Source: Pseudomonadota bacterium
GTDB lineage: Bacteria > Desulfobacterota > Desulfobulbia > Desulfobulbales > SURF-16
Length of the DNA: 55,908 nt
Direction: 5' to 3'
NCBI GenBank assembly: GCA_018816555.1
Contig: JAHIVT010000098.1
Coordinates: 1 to 55,908, forward strand
Below the pieces are notes generated by a model that saw only the letters and a list, made by a program, of their open reading frames with translations, had not been told where the DNA came from and ran no database searches. This document shows, piece after piece, positions 42,530 to 54,839 of this stretch. Within the stretch, counting starts at the first letter, position 1, and the number at the start of each line of letters is the position of its first letter. Made by a program: the position numbers and the translations under genes.

Positions 42530-43803
42530 GACAAAACCTGCCTGATCAAATCGATATGACGCATGTTCACTCCCCGGCGGGACTCCACAAATTGGCGGGC
42601 GGCATCCCCTTTTTCCTTTCTTTTGGCTACGTCCTTGAGATACGCGGCGATGCTCAGCAAAAGCTCATTTTCACTGCCGGCCTGGATGGCGCAGCCGGCT
42701 GCCAGCATGTCCTCCACCACATCGGCGAAATCTTCCATATGATGACCGAAAAGAACCGGAATTCCGGCCGCAGCCGGCTCAAGCGGATTGTGGCCGCCCT
42801 GGGCCACCAGACTGCCGCCGATAAAGGCAATATTAGACAACCGGTAAAGGCCGGCCAGCTCCCCCATGGTATCAAGCACCATGAGCTGGTCATCAGCCTT
42901 GCTTCCCCCACTGCGGGTTGAGACACGCAGCCCCTTATTGCGGACAAGTTTCAAAACGGCAGAGGCACGCTCAATATTTCTGGGGGCAAGGAGGAGAAAC
43001 AGGTCCGGAAACTGCCCGACAAGTTCCTGAAAAACCCGGCACAGCATTTCCTCCTCGCCGTCATGGGTGCTGCCGGCGATCAGCAGTGGCCGGGCGGCAT
43101 CAATGCCCAGATCCTTTCTGCTAACATGACTTCCACCCATCTTCGGCAGTATGGCATCATACTTGAGGTTGCCGAGGTTTTTTACCTTGCCTGCCGCAAC
43201 GCCGAGACTGACCATTTTTTCCACATCCTCCTGCCGCTGCATGGCAAGAAAGGTAAACGAACGAAACATGGGCAGAAAGAAAGCTTGAAAAAAGGAGTAT
43301 TTCCGATATGATTCCTGGGAGATGCGGCCATTGACCAGCAGTGCGGCAATGTTTTCAGCGACAATTTCATGCAGAAAATTCGGCCAGAAATCCGTCTCAA
43401 CAAGCAGAAAAAGATCGGGCCGCAGGGTTTTAACAAAGCGCCGCACCACCGGATAGACATCAAGGGGAAACGGGACGAAGAGATCAACCGGCAGGCCCTT
43501 GCTGCTTCTGGCGAACGTCTCACCGGAAGAGGTGGCGGCGGAAAAGAGCAGCACCGCATCCGGGAAATGCTCTCTGATGGCATGCACCAGGGTGACCGAA
43601 GAGGATACCTCGCCCACGGAAAGGGCATGAATCCAGATACGGGGACGGCCCGCGGGAATTTTCCCCGCCAGTCGACTCAGCCCGAAACCGAGCCTGGCTG
43701 GAATACGCAGCCGGTATTTGGCCTTGCAGACCACCAGCAGCAGGAGAAACGGCCAAAGAAAGACAAGCCCCAGAAGCTGAATGAGGTTATATACAGCCAG
43801 CAT
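42526..43803 (-). CDS. waaA: 3-deoxy-D-manno-octulosonic acid transferase (Kdo transferase)
   Basis: A 425-residue inner membrane enzyme (also called KdtA) that adds Kdo to lipid IVA. An N-terminal anchor (LLGLVFLWPFLLLLVVC) is followed by WIHALSVGEVSSSVTLV with the catalytic Glu, FSAATSSGETFAR, and LLVETDFWPNFLHE, a variant of the usual ETE-WPN motif. The C-terminal half has IAGSTHDGEEEMLCRVF and AFIGGSLVAQGGHNPLEPAA, typical of GT30. It overlaps lpxK by four bases and is divergent from rsmE, with 79 bp between the starts. Confidence 0.95.
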   Translation of the reverse strand: MLAVYNLIQLLGLVFLWPFLLLLVVCKAKYRLRIPARLGFGLSRLAGKIPAGRPRIWIHALSVGEVSSSVTLVHAIREHFPDAVLLFSAATSSGETFARSSKGLPVDLFVPFPLDVYPVVRRFVKTLRPDLFLLVETDFWPNFLHEIVAENIAALLVNGRISQESYRKYSFFQAFFLPMFRSFTFLAMQRQEDVEKMVSLGVAAGKVKNLGNLKYDAILPKMGGSHVSRKDLGIDAARPLLIAGSTHDGEEEMLCRVFQELVGQFPDLFLLLAPRNIERASAVLKLVRNKGLRVSTRSGGSKADDQLMVLDTMGELAGLYRLSNIAFIGGSLVAQGGHNPLEPAAAGIPVLFGHHMEDFADVVEDMLAAGCAIQAGSENELLLSIAAYLKDVAKRKEKGDAARQFVESRRGVNMRHIDLIRQVLS

Positions 43804-43882
43804 GGTGAAAGATATTCTGCCCTGATTTCTTTAAATGTAACGATTTTCCCGCAGCCAACCCAAATCGCAAAAGATAAGCCCC

Positions 43883-44635
43883 ATGAACATCATTCTCATC
43901 GATCCTGCCGAGGTCAAAAACAACCGGGTGACCCTGCGGGACAGACGCAGTGACCATATCAGAAAGGTACTTGGCGCGGCCTGCGGAGACACCCTGCGCA
44001 CCGGCCTCATCAACGGCCCCATGGGAACCAGCACCGTAGTCGGCATCACGGCGGAAGCGGTTGAACTTGAGACAAACCACAACGGCCCTCTCCCTGACAG
44101 ACCGGCCATTGACCTGATCCTGGCCCTGCCCCGGCCCATCATGCTGAAGAGAATTTTTTCCCAGGCAGCAACCTTCGGCGTGAGAAAAATCTATCTCATC
44201 AATGCCAGCCGGGTGGAAAAGAGCTTCTTTTCCGCCTCACTGCTCACGGAAAACAACTATTACCCACTCCTACTGCACGGCCTGGAGCAGGCGGTTGACA
44301 CCATGGTGCCGGAGGTGAGCATCCATAAACGCTTCAGGCCTTTTGTCGAGGATTTGCTGCCCCAGGCCATAGATGACTGCCCGGTACGTCTTGCCGCCCA
44401 TCCCGGCCCCTTCCCCTTTCTGCCGCAGACCATTTGCCTGCCCCTGGAGCAACGAGCCGTCATGGCCATCGGCCCGGAAGGCGGCTGGGTCGATTTTGAG
44501 ATCGACAAGTTCCAGTCCGCGGGCTTTCAGCCCTTCTCCATGGGCCCCCGCATCCTGCGGGTTGACAGTGCCGTTCCCGCCCTGCTGGCCCAGCTTAACC
44601 TGCTGCGCCAGATCAACCGGCAAACTTCTGCTTAA
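43883..44635 (+). CDS. rsmE: 16S rRNA (uracil1498-N3)-methyltransferase
   Basis: A 250-residue SPOUT-class methyltransferase acting on 16S rRNA. The N-terminal PUA-like part contains RVTLRDRRSDHIRKVLGAACGD in two pieces, and the SAM-binding knot is visible as MAIGPEGGWVDFEI, SMGPRILRVDSAVPALL and the preceding LALPRPIMLKRIFSQ. The usual ILR-E-TA motif is ILRVDSAVPA here, a mild deviation. It is divergent from waaA and its 3' end overlaps that of murJ by 23 bp on the other strand. Confidence 0.93.
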   Translation: MNIILIDPAEVKNNRVTLRDRRSDHIRKVLGAACGDTLRTGLINGPMGTSTVVGITAEAVELETNHNGPLPDRPAIDLILALPRPIMLKRIFSQAATFGVRKIYLINASRVEKSFFSASLLTENNYYPLLLHGLEQAVDTMVPEVSIHKRFRPFVEDLLPQAIDDCPVRLAAHPGPFPFLPQTICLPLEQRAVMAIGPEGGWVDFEIDKFQSAGFQPFSMGPRILRVDSAVPALLAQLNLLRQINRQTSA

Positions 44636-46205
44636 GCTTATCGATAATCAGGGAAAGCTCTTTGACTTTCAGAAGATAAAGCAGGATGCCGTAGACACTG
44701 ACCGCCGTTGCTATATACACGAAAACACCGACAATCTGCAATAAAATCGACTGATTGAAAAAATTCTCAAAGTAAACGAGAATCAGCTTCAGGCATATGG
44801 TCATGATGATGGAGGCGCAAAAGACCTTAGCAATCCCCTCAAATAGATAGGCAAGCGAATAGCCGGCAAGTTTCTTATACAGCACGACACTCAGGAAAAG
44901 AAAATTACAGATCATAGCACTTGAGGTAGAAAGCGCGATGGCCCGGTGCTGGAACTGGCCAATGGTGGCGGTTACAAAGACGAGATTTGCCGCCACGGCC
45001 AAAAAACTGGCGATAACCGGATACCGTGTGTCATCGAGCGCAAAAAAAACAGGCACCATGATTTTTACCGATGAATAGGCAAAAAGCCCTACCGCGTAAA
45101 AGCGCAGGGCCTCGGCGGTGCGCGCCGTATCAAGGGCACTGAAGGCCCCGTACTGAAAGATGATCCTGATGATGGGTTCCGACAGCAGCCACAGCCCGAA
45201 ACTGGCGGGAATGGTCAGACAGAATGCCATGGTGAGCGACGAGGTGAAGGTCTCCCGCATCTTGGCCATGTCCTTTGCCGCCGCATAACGGGCGATGACC
45301 GGCAGGGAGGCGATGGAAATCGCCACTCCGAAAACACCGATAGGCAACTGCACCAGCCGGAAGGCGTAATTAAGCCAGGAGACACTGCCCTCCACACAGG
45401 AGGAGGCGAATCTGGTGTTGATGAAGATATTGATCTGGGTAGCGGACAGGCCGATAATCGCAGGAATCATCAGGCGGATGATGCGCCGCAGGCCCGGGTC
45501 GGCCAGATCAAGCATGGGCGCAAAAGAAAATCCGGCTTTAAACAGGGTGGGCAGCTGCCCGGCAAGCTGCAGAAAGCCGCCGATCAAGGTGCCCAGCGCC
45601 ATGCCCATGATGGCCGGATAACCGAATTTCGGCAGGACAAAGGCCAGACTGAGACCGCCGACAATGGAACCCACGTTGAAAAAGCTTGAGGCCATGGCCG
45701 GAATAAAAAAACGACCCTTGGTATTGAGCATGCCCATTACCACGGCTGAGAGCGAGATAAAGATCAGGAAGGGAAACATGACAATGGTCAACTGCCGGGT
45801 CAGATCCACCTTGCCCGGCACCTGAATGAACTCGGGGTCCACCAGCAGCCGCACCAGCGGGTCGGCCAGAAAAATACCGGCCAAGGTGACCAGGCTCAGC
45901 AGCATGGCAAAAAAGACCAGCACATTATTGGCGAGTTGCCAGGTGGCCTTTTCGCCCTTGTTGGCGTCATAGTCGGAAAACACCGCCACAAAGGCCGAAC
46001 TGAGCGCTCCTTCGCCGAAGAGATCGCGCAGTAGATTGGGGATGCGGAAGGCCACGACAAAGGCGTCATAGGCAAAACCGGCACCGAACATCACGGCAAA
46101 AACCTGTTCCCGCACCAGCCCCAGTACCCGGCTGCACATGACGGCAATGGATACGGTGCCGGCGGAACGGGCGATCCTGCCGGTGTCGGAAGCTGCTTTT
46201 TTCAT
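44613..46205 (-). CDS. murJ: lipid II flippase MurJ
   Basis: A 530-residue polytopic membrane protein (MviN family) with about 14 helices, which moves the peptidoglycan precursor lipid II across the inner membrane. Typical parts are SRVLGLVREQVFAVMFGAG near the N-terminus, AYDAFVVAFRIPNLLRDLFG, EGALSSAFVAVFSDY and QLPIGVFGVAISIASLPVIA. ATG 46205 is chosen (GGTGAAG upstream); it overlaps the stop of the gene before it by four bases (ATGA). A GTG at 46223 is a less likely start. Confidence 0.95.
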   Translation of the reverse strand: MKKAASDTGRIARSAGTVSIAVMCSRVLGLVREQVFAVMFGAGFAYDAFVVAFRIPNLLRDLFGEGALSSAFVAVFSDYDANKGEKATWQLANNVLVFFAMLLSLVTLAGIFLADPLVRLLVDPEFIQVPGKVDLTRQLTIVMFPFLIFISLSAVVMGMLNTKGRFFIPAMASSFFNVGSIVGGLSLAFVLPKFGYPAIMGMALGTLIGGFLQLAGQLPTLFKAGFSFAPMLDLADPGLRRIIRLMIPAIIGLSATQINIFINTRFASSCVEGSVSWLNYAFRLVQLPIGVFGVAISIASLPVIARYAAAKDMAKMRETFTSSLTMAFCLTIPASFGLWLLSEPIIRIIFQYGAFSALDTARTAEALRFYAVGLFAYSSVKIMVPVFFALDDTRYPVIASFLAVAANLVFVTATIGQFQHRAIALSTSSAMICNFLFLSVVLYKKLAGYSLAYLFEGIAKVFCASIIMTICLKLILVYFENFFNQSILLQIVGVFVYIATAVSVYGILLYLLKVKELSLIIDKLKQKFAG

Positions 46206-46819
46206 TTCTTCACCCTGCGCCACGGAAAAAGCATGGGCATCTTCCGGCAGTAGTCGTCATAGGGGCTGCCGATATCGTGGTGCAGTTTTCTCTCCTCCAA
46301 AAGGCTGCCGATAATAAAATAGAGTGATATGACAATCTTGCTCACCAGCGAGATATCCGTTATCGGCCCGAAGGCCCAGACCAGGGCTATCCCGGCGGAA
46401 TACCAGGGATGCCGCACTCCTCCCCGGCTATCCGCGGTAAAGGATGCGGCAGGTGCCTCTCTGCCGGAAGTAAAATACTGCAACTGCTTCAACCCCAGAA
46501 AGAAAGGCAGATCATAACGCTTCCAACCGGCATAAAACATATAAAATGCATAGACATAAAGGACGAATTTCGGCCCGAGCCACCAGCCGGGCCAGTCGAA
46601 CAAAATAACCTGTTTGACTGAAAATTGATAGGCCACAACCGGCAGCAGCGCCACCAAGCTGATGACATTAAAAAAAAGACGATACCAGCCGGCAACGATC
46701 CTGTCGCCGAACATGGCATGACACTGCCCGAGCCACCAGTGAGAAATGAGCAGACTATGAAAAAAACACCAGATGAGCCAGATCAGTGCAGTCAGTATTT
46801 GCGGGGAAAGTTCTGTCAT
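46202..46819 (-). CDS. membrane protein, NnrU/isoprenylcysteine methyltransferase-like
   Basis: A 205-residue integral membrane protein with about five helices. The C-terminal half carries GGVRHPWYSAGIALVWAFG and EERKLHHDIGSPYDDYCRKM followed by PMLFPW, the His-Pro-x-Tyr and Glu-Glu-x-Lys-Leu pattern of the isoprenylcysteine carboxyl methyltransferase/PEMT-like membrane methyltransferases and NnrU relatives. The substrate is unknown. ATG 46819 is preferred over the longer frame to 46879, although neither has a strong ribosome binding site. It overlaps murJ by four bases, so the two are probably cotranscribed. Confidence 0.7.
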   Translation of the reverse strand: MTELSPQILTALIWLIWCFFHSLLISHWWLGQCHAMFGDRIVAGWYRLFFNVISLVALLPVVAYQFSVKQVILFDWPGWWLGPKFVLYVYAFYMFYAGWKRYDLPFFLGLKQLQYFTSGREAPAASFTADSRGGVRHPWYSAGIALVWAFGPITDISLVSKIVISLYFIIGSLLEERKLHHDIGSPYDDYCRKMPMLFPWRRVKK

Positions 46820-47034
46820 AATGAAATGTAATGACTTCGTAACAAATCGTGACACCGAATTGTCGTGACGACAAATCAATAAGTTATCATGCGCTGTACG
46901 GCTGTCGAGTGGGTTTTACGAGACAGTCAATTATCGGCCCGGCGGCAAAAGCGAACCATATGAATGCCAAGAGATAAAATACCGATCAGCCGATGGCCGA
47001 ATGTACCAGTTAATCGCACAATCTGCAAAAGCAA

Positions 47035-47059
47035 AAAGGGAGCCTTTAAAAAGGCTCCC
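47035..47059 (-). terminator. Rho-independent terminator of ilvC
   Basis: On the minus strand GGGAGCC (forward 47053-47059) pairs with GGCTCCC (forward 47038-47044), followed by TTTTTGC. It lies 36 bp after the ilvC stop. Confidence 0.85.
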
Positions 47060-47094
47060 CTTGAAACAACAAATCAATAATGATCTATTGAAAA

Positions 47095-48567
47095 TTAAAA
47101 AATGGGCTTCATGGCCCCCATATAGGAACGCAGCTCCTCGCCGATCATCTCAACGCCGGTATAGCGGATTTCTTCATTGGCCAAGATCAGGGCGATATTG
47201 TCCACCCCGTTATCTTTAAGGGTAAGCCCCCGGCCGATGACATCCGTATCGATCTTCTTCATAAAATCGGCCAGCAGCGGCAGGGCGCCCTGGGTGAAGA
47301 GGTAGCAGCCGTATTCAGCGGTGTCGGAGATGACCACGTTCATCTCGTACAGCTTCTTGCGGGCAATGGTGTTGGCGATGAGCGGCACCTCGTGCAGTGA
47401 CTCATAGTAGGCGGATTCCTCCTTGATGCCGGCGGAAACCATGGTGTCAAAGGCCAGCTCGACCCCGGCCTTAACCATGGCCACCATAAGAATGCCGTTG
47501 TCAAAGTACTGCTGCTCGGGGATGACGGCATCGGTGCCCACGGATTTCTCAAAAGCGGTCTCTCCTGTCTCAGCCCGCCATTTGAGCAGGTTGGCGTCAT
47601 TATTTGCCCAGTCCTCCATCATGGTGCGGGAAAAGTGGCCAGACATGATGTCATCCATGTGTTTTTCAAAAAGTGGCGTGAGAATCACTTTGAGTTCATG
47701 CGCCAGTGAGACAGCTATGAGCTTGGCCGGGTTGGAAAGACGGTCCATCATATTGGTGATGCCGCCGTGCTTCAGGGCCTCGGTAATGGTTTCCCAGCCG
47801 TATTGGATCAGCTTGGAGGCGTAGCCGGCCTCAACGCCTTTTTCGATCATCTTGTCATAGCACAGGAGAGATCCCACCTGCAGCATGCCGCAGAGAATGG
47901 TCTGCTCGCCCATCAGGTCCGATTTGACCTCGGCGACAAAGGAAGACTGCAGCACCCCTGCCCGGTCAGCCCCGGTGCCGCAGGCATAGGCCTTGGCAAG
48001 CTCCCAGCCCTCGCCCTTCGGGTCGTTCTCCCGGTGAACGGCGATCAGGGTCGGCACGCCGAAGCCACGTTTATACTCCTCCCGCACCTCGGTGCCGGGG
48101 GATTTCGGAGCAACCATGATTACGGTCAGGTCCTTGCGGATCTGCATGCCCTCCTCCACGATATTAAAACCGTGGGAATAGGACAGACATGCCCCTTCCT
48201 TCATCAGCGGCATTATCGCGGTGACCACACTGGTGTGCTGTTTGTCCGGGGTCAGGTTGATGACCAGGTCAGCAGTGGGGATGAGTTCCTGATAGGTGCC
48301 GACCTGAAAACCGTTGCCGTTGGCGTTCTTCCATGACTGCCGTTTTTCGGCGATGGCCGCTTCCCGCAGGGTGTAGCTGACGTCAAGACCGCTGTCCCGC
48401 AGGTTGAGGCCCTGATGCAGGCCCTGGGCGCCGCAGCCGACGATGACGATTTTTTTGCCTTTAAGGGCCTCAACGCCGTTGAATTCAGATTGATCCATGA
48501 AGCGGCACTGGCCGAGTTCCTCGAGTTGGATGCGTAATGGTAATGTATTGAAATAATTCTGCGCCAT
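47095..48567 (-). CDS. ilvC: ketol-acid reductoisomerase, E. coli-type (class II)
   Basis: A 490-residue enzyme for the second common step of valine, leucine and isoleucine synthesis. It isomerises and reduces acetolactate or acetohydroxybutyrate with NADPH. The N-terminal [20 protein letters not shown] and the nucleotide-binding [20 protein letters not shown] are close to E. coli IlvC along the whole length, as are [43 protein letters not shown] and [16 protein letters not shown]. The duplicated C-terminal domain of class II enzymes is present. It is divergent from ilvY, as in E. coli, so it is likely induced by its substrates through IlvY. A second, different ilvC is at 52698. Confidence 0.96.
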   Translation of the reverse strand: MAQNYFNTLPLRIQLEELGQCRFMDQSEFNGVEALKGKKIVIVGCGAQGLHQGLNLRDSGLDVSYTLREAAIAEKRQSWKNANGNGFQVGTYQELIPTADLVINLTPDKQHTSVVTAIMPLMKEGACLSYSHGFNIVEEGMQIRKDLTVIMVAPKSPGTEVREEYKRGFGVPTLIAVHRENDPKGEGWELAKAYACGTGADRAGVLQSSFVAEVKSDLMGEQTILCGMLQVGSLLCYDKMIEKGVEAGYASKLIQYGWETITEALKHGGITNMMDRLSNPAKLIAVSLAHELKVILTPLFEKHMDDIMSGHFSRTMMEDWANNDANLLKWRAETGETAFEKSVGTDAVIPEQQYFDNGILMVAMVKAGVELAFDTMVSAGIKEESAYYESLHEVPLIANTIARKKLYEMNVVISDTAEYGCYLFTQGALPLLADFMKKIDTDVIGRGLTLKDNGVDNIALILANEEIRYTGVEMIGEELRSYMGAMKPIF

Positions 48568-48670
48568 GTTGTTCTCCTTGAAAGTTCATTCTTTTTTCCG
48601 GCTAAAACTCTAATTATCGCACCTTACCATTGAATCCCGTTGCGTAAAGTGATTTATTCGATATACTGTA

Positions 48671-48685
48671 TTGCATATATTGCAA
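48671..48685. promoter_or_regulatory. candidate IlvY operator (LysR box)
   Basis: TTGCATATATTGCAA is a 15-bp interrupted palindrome (TTGCA-TATAT-TGCAA) with the T-N11-A form of LysR-type binding sites. It lies in the 250-bp spacer between ilvC and ilvY, about 100 bp upstream of ilvC, where E. coli IlvY binds to activate ilvC and repress itself. Confidence 0.6.
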
Positions 48686-48749
48686 CAATATTAATAAAAC
48701 GGGGAAAGCCCGTGCATTTCCTGTTCTTTACTACACGAGAATGAAACCG

Positions 48750-48775
48750 TAGGGGCAACCCTTGTGGTTGCCCTA
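48750..48775. repeat. REP-like short palindromic element
   Basis: TAGGGGCAACC, CTTGT, GGTTGCCCTA forms a hairpin with one bulged G. Sequences of this kind (GTAGGGGC-ACC-CTTGT-GGT-GCCC) recur in many bacterial genomes as small dispersed repeats; only one copy is seen here. It lies just upstream of ilvY. Confidence 0.5.
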
Positions 48776-48817
48776 TTGCCGGCACTTTTTGGCCATGGCA
48801 TAAAACATTAGCAAACC

Positions 48818-49705
48818 ATGAACATCCAGGAACTGAAACTCTTCAAGCACCTGACCACCACCCTGCATTTCGGCCGCACCAGCCAGGCCTGCAACATCAC
48901 CCCGTCGGCCCTGACCCGGACCATCCAGCGACTGGAAGAGGAGGTGGGGAAAAAACTCTTCATCCGCGACAACCGATCGGTTTCCCTGACCCAGGCGGGC
49001 CAACGCTTCAGGACCTATGCCGAGGAGACGATCAGAAACTGGCAGCAGTTGACCAACGACCTGACCATTGGCGAGGAAATCCTGCGGGGCGAGATCTCCC
49101 TGTACTGCTCGGTCACCGCCGTTTACAGTATCCTGCCGCAGATGCTGAAAAAATACCGCAAGCTCTACCCCCAGGTCCATATCACCCTTCAGACCGGCGA
49201 TCAGGCTAATGCCCTGGAAAAACTTCAGAACAACGAGGCGGATGTCATTGTTGCCGCCCTGCCGGATAAACTGCCGCCCCAGCTCAAATTCATCACAGTC
49301 ATTGAAACCCCGCTGCTCTTTATCGCCCCGGCCCATTTTGGCAACAACCCGGGGGAACAGGGCGCGGCAATCGACTGGCAGACCGTGCCCATGATCATGG
49401 CCGAGCGTGGCCTAGGGCGCCAACGGCTTGACAGCTGGTTCAAAGAACGCGGCATCCAGCCAAACATCTACGCCCAAGTGGCGGGCAACGAGGCCATCAT
49501 CACCATGGTCAGTCTCGGCTGCGGCATCGGCGTTGTACCCCAACTGGTGCTGGACAGGAGCCCCATGCGGGATCAGGTCGTCATCCTGGAGGTAATCCCA
49601 GCGCTAACCCCTTTTGCCGTCAGTGTCTGCACCTTTCAGAAAAACATGGCAAACCCGACAGTTCAGTCGTTCTGGCAGATTGCCGAACGGGAAGTAGGCA
49701 GATAG
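48818..49705 (+). CDS. ilvY: LysR-type transcriptional regulator IlvY
   Basis: A 295-residue LysR-type regulator. The N-terminal winged helix-turn-helix is clear (LKLFKHLTTTLHFGRTSQAC, PSALTRTIQRLEEEVGKKLF, RDNRSVSLTQAG). The substrate-binding domain begins near residue 90 with ISLYCSVTAVYSILPQML and TLQTGDQANALEKL, both close to E. coli IlvY. It is divergent from the E. coli-type ilvC with a LysR-box palindrome between them. By analogy it activates ilvC when acetolactate or acetohydroxybutyrate is bound. There is no strong ribosome binding site before the ATG, which fits low expression. Confidence 0.92.
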   Translation: MNIQELKLFKHLTTTLHFGRTSQACNITPSALTRTIQRLEEEVGKKLFIRDNRSVSLTQAGQRFRTYAEETIRNWQQLTNDLTIGEEILRGEISLYCSVTAVYSILPQMLKKYRKLYPQVHITLQTGDQANALEKLQNNEADVIVAALPDKLPPQLKFITVIETPLLFIAPAHFGNNPGEQGAAIDWQTVPMIMAERGLGRQRLDSWFKERGIQPNIYAQVAGNEAIITMVSLGCGIGVVPQLVLDRSPMRDQVVILEVIPALTPFAVSVCTFQKNMANPTVQSFWQIAEREVGR

Positions 49706-49755
49706 GTTGCTGGAAAAAATTACTATCGTCGTCTGGATGTCATAGGCGGCATAAA

Positions 49756-49804
49756 GAGCCGTAACAAAATGAACAACGATGAAGAGGTTATGTCCTTACG
49801 GCTC
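49756..49804 (+). promoter_or_regulatory. leader hairpin before the helical repeat protein
   Basis: GAGCCGTAA (49756-49764) is the exact reverse complement of TTACGGCTC (49796-49804), with a 31-nt loop, and ends about ten bases before the AAAAGGAGGAGG ribosome binding site. It may affect mRNA stability or translation, or carry part of an operator; nothing in it is recognised. Confidence 0.35.
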
Positions 49805-49825
49805 CTAAATGAAAAGGAGGAGGTC

Positions 49826-50485
49826 ATGGTTACCAAACACAGTTTTCGGCAAAAATTCTTTATTGTTCTGGCTTTTGTTGTCCTGCAGACGGGCATCAGC
49901 CTGTCCCCGGCCCGCGCAGCCCTGAACCCGACAAATTTCACCAACGACCTGAACCAGCTGGTCGTCAGCGGCAACACCCTGCTTGCCACCATGGAAAACG
50001 TCACAATCAAATCGTTTACCATGGCAAGCCAGCTCGCCAACCTGGAAAACTCCGTACAGACGTATCTGGACAGTGTGGGAACGGTGTACCGCACCGTGTC
50101 CGGCTCACAGGACAATACCACCATGAGTCTGACGGACGAGATGCTGGTGCCGCTGCAGACCCTGGCAGCCATCTCCGCCTCACTGTCCCAGTCATCGACC
50201 GCCCTGATGACCCAGATTGTGGTCCTTGCCCCGTTCACCTCGCTGTCCACCCTGAGCGCCTCGCTTGATTCCATACTGCGCCTGTCGTCCGACATCGGCG
50301 TTATGGCGGACCGCATCCTGGAGATGGCCGACATGATTCTCATCATGGCGGACAATATCGGCATCATGGCCGACCGCATCCTGGCTACCCAGGTCATTCA
50401 GGGGGACAATCTCAATATCGTGGTTGCCGCAAGCCTTGAAACCCAGAAGAACATCCTGATGCTGTTCAGCATGTTTGCCCTATGA
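49826..50485 (+). CDS. secreted helical repeat protein (MAD-x-I/L heptads)
   Basis: A 219-residue protein of unknown function. The start is ATG 49826 behind a very strong AAAAGGAGGAGG site; upstream in-frame ATGs are ignored. Residues 1-30 form a signal peptide ending SPARA. The mature part is Ser/Thr/Leu/Asn-rich and helical. Near the C-terminus (about residues 158-185) there are four seven-residue units of the form I/L-x-x-M-A-D-x (VMADRIL, EMADMIL, IMADNIG, IMADRIL), an amphipathic heptad repeat that may form a coiled coil. There are no cysteines in the mature part and no membrane anchor. Proteins with such MAD heptads occur as hypothetical proteins in other proteobacteria. Its neighbours give no clear link. 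Confidence 0.72.
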   Translation: MVTKHSFRQKFFIVLAFVVLQTGISLSPARAALNPTNFTNDLNQLVVSGNTLLATMENVTIKSFTMASQLANLENSVQTYLDSVGTVYRTVSGSQDNTTMSLTDEMLVPLQTLAAISASLSQSSTALMTQIVVLAPFTSLSTLSASLDSILRLSSDIGVMADRILEMADMILIMADNIGIMADRILATQVIQGDNLNIVVAASLETQKNILMLFSMFAL

Positions 50486-50500
50486 TTATCTGCGGCAGAG

Positions 50501-50522
50501 AGCGGGCGGTTCGCCGCCCGCT
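50501..50522 (+). terminator. UUCG-loop hairpin after the helical repeat gene
   Basis: AGCGGGCGG, TTCG, CCGCCCGCT is a perfect 9-bp stem with a stable UUCG loop, 15 bp after the stop. No U-run follows, so it may stabilise the mRNA end or act with Rho. The 200 bp after it, up to 50724, are otherwise unassigned. Confidence 0.6.
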
Positions 50523-50724
50523 GAGATCCGAAGCGGGTGAGGAGAAAGCCGCCGGGCACCTCAATAATGCCTGGACTGACCATTTTATGGCCTATCCCAT
50601 ACCGCGACACTTAGCCAAATTTATTCCGACAAAATATAGTTTTGCAGAAAACAATAAGTCAGGTAATAATCATCTTCAGCCACAATCACGCCACCCTAAA
50701 CCAACACCATCAATAAATCACAAA

Positions 50725-50955
50725 ATGAACAACTGGCTTCGCAACAAAGAAAACCGCAAAATTCTCTCCTGGCTAGCAGGAGTGGTGGTGGTCGTCGCAC
50801 TCGGCATGTGGGCAGCCTCTACCTTCCTTGGCACAAATAATATCCTCAACTGGCTACTCAACGATGAAAACCGCAAAATCACCACCTGTATAGGAAGTGT
50901 GTTTGGAGCGATAGTCATCGGCCTGTGGGGAGTCTATAGCTACTTTAGACACTAA
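50725..50955 (+). CDS. small membrane protein with two WL-KENR modules
   Basis: A 76-residue protein with no known name. It is made of two copies of one module: a short basic amphipathic stretch (NNWLRNKENRKILSWLAG, then LNWLLNDENRKITTCIGS) followed by a hydrophobic segment (VVVVVALGMWAAS, then FGAIVIGLWGVYSYF). A third copy opens the TPR protein that starts five bases later. The ATG at 50725 is chosen because the module begins there; a longer frame from 50482 has unrelated sequence. No good ribosome binding site is seen. The protein probably crosses the inner membrane twice and may bind the TPR protein through the shared module (inference). Confidence 0.55.
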   Translation: MNNWLRNKENRKILSWLAGVVVVVALGMWAASTFLGTNNILNWLLNDENRKITTCIGSVFGAIVIGLWGVYSYFRH

Positions 50956-50959
50956 AAAA

Positions 50960-54176
<3,217 letters not shown>

Positions 54177-54221
54177 CAGCAACTCCGGGCAATCCGGCAT
54201 TTTTTTCGCTTACGCCAATAA

Positions 54222-54249
54222 AAAAGGTGGGCCTTGCGGCCCACCTTTT
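54222..54249. terminator. bidirectional terminator after the second ilvC
   Basis: AAAAGGTGGGCC (54222-54233), TTGC, GGCCCACCTTTT (54238-54249) is a perfect 12-bp stem flanked by A and T runs. It serves ilvC2 on the plus strand and the TPR remnant on the minus strand. Confidence 0.9.
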
Positions 54250-54277
54250 CAGCAGTTATGAACTGCCGTGCTGGTTG

Positions 54278-54661
54278 TTAGTGTTCTATCCACTTCTCGA
54301 GCTTCTTGATTTCAGCATCGGTCAAGACATAGCGCAGAGGTCCACGCTCTCCCTCCAGCAGGGCCATGGATTTTTCAAGCAAGGTACGCGTATTGCCAAA
54401 AGAATGGGCAAAACTGCTGCTCTCAACATCGGAGTAAGCCACGGCAGCCTTGAAATCAACGGCAGCATCCTCCTCACAGCCCAGTTCGGTTTTTGTCAGA
54501 CCTCTTGCCAGAAAGGCAGTGCCGCGTTCAGGGTTCAGAGCAATGGAATGATCAAGATCTTCCAGGGCATGCTCATAATCCCTCTTGTCAATCAAGGCGA
54601 TACCCCGGTAATAATAGCCCCTTTCATTATCAGGATCCAGGGCGACAACCGCAGGGATATT
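54278..54661 (-). pseudogene. 5'-truncated TPR protein
   Basis: On the minus strand the frame runs from a stop near 54662 to a stop at 54278 and encodes TPR units: AVVALDPDNERGYYYRGIAL, then DYEHALEDLDHSIALNPERG and AFLARGLTKTELGCEEDAAV. The first TPR helix has lost its start, and no ATG with a ribosome binding site exists upstream; TTG 54595 is the only usable codon and falls in the middle of a TPR. It looks like the 3' half of a longer TPR gene whose 5' part was deleted. A short active product of 105 residues cannot be excluded. Confidence 0.55.
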
Positions 54662-54839
54662 TGCTTATCAGTTTAATGCTGATTAACCACTTATCTGATC
54701 TAATAAATAATCATTATCAACTAAAACAACCAGTGTCTCAGCTCCTTTTCTCAATCATTTGCAGATCGGATTTTGACGAACGGGATATGGTGCGGGCAGG
54801 AAACATCCTTGATTGCAACAGAAAGGATGGGTTTGGAAA

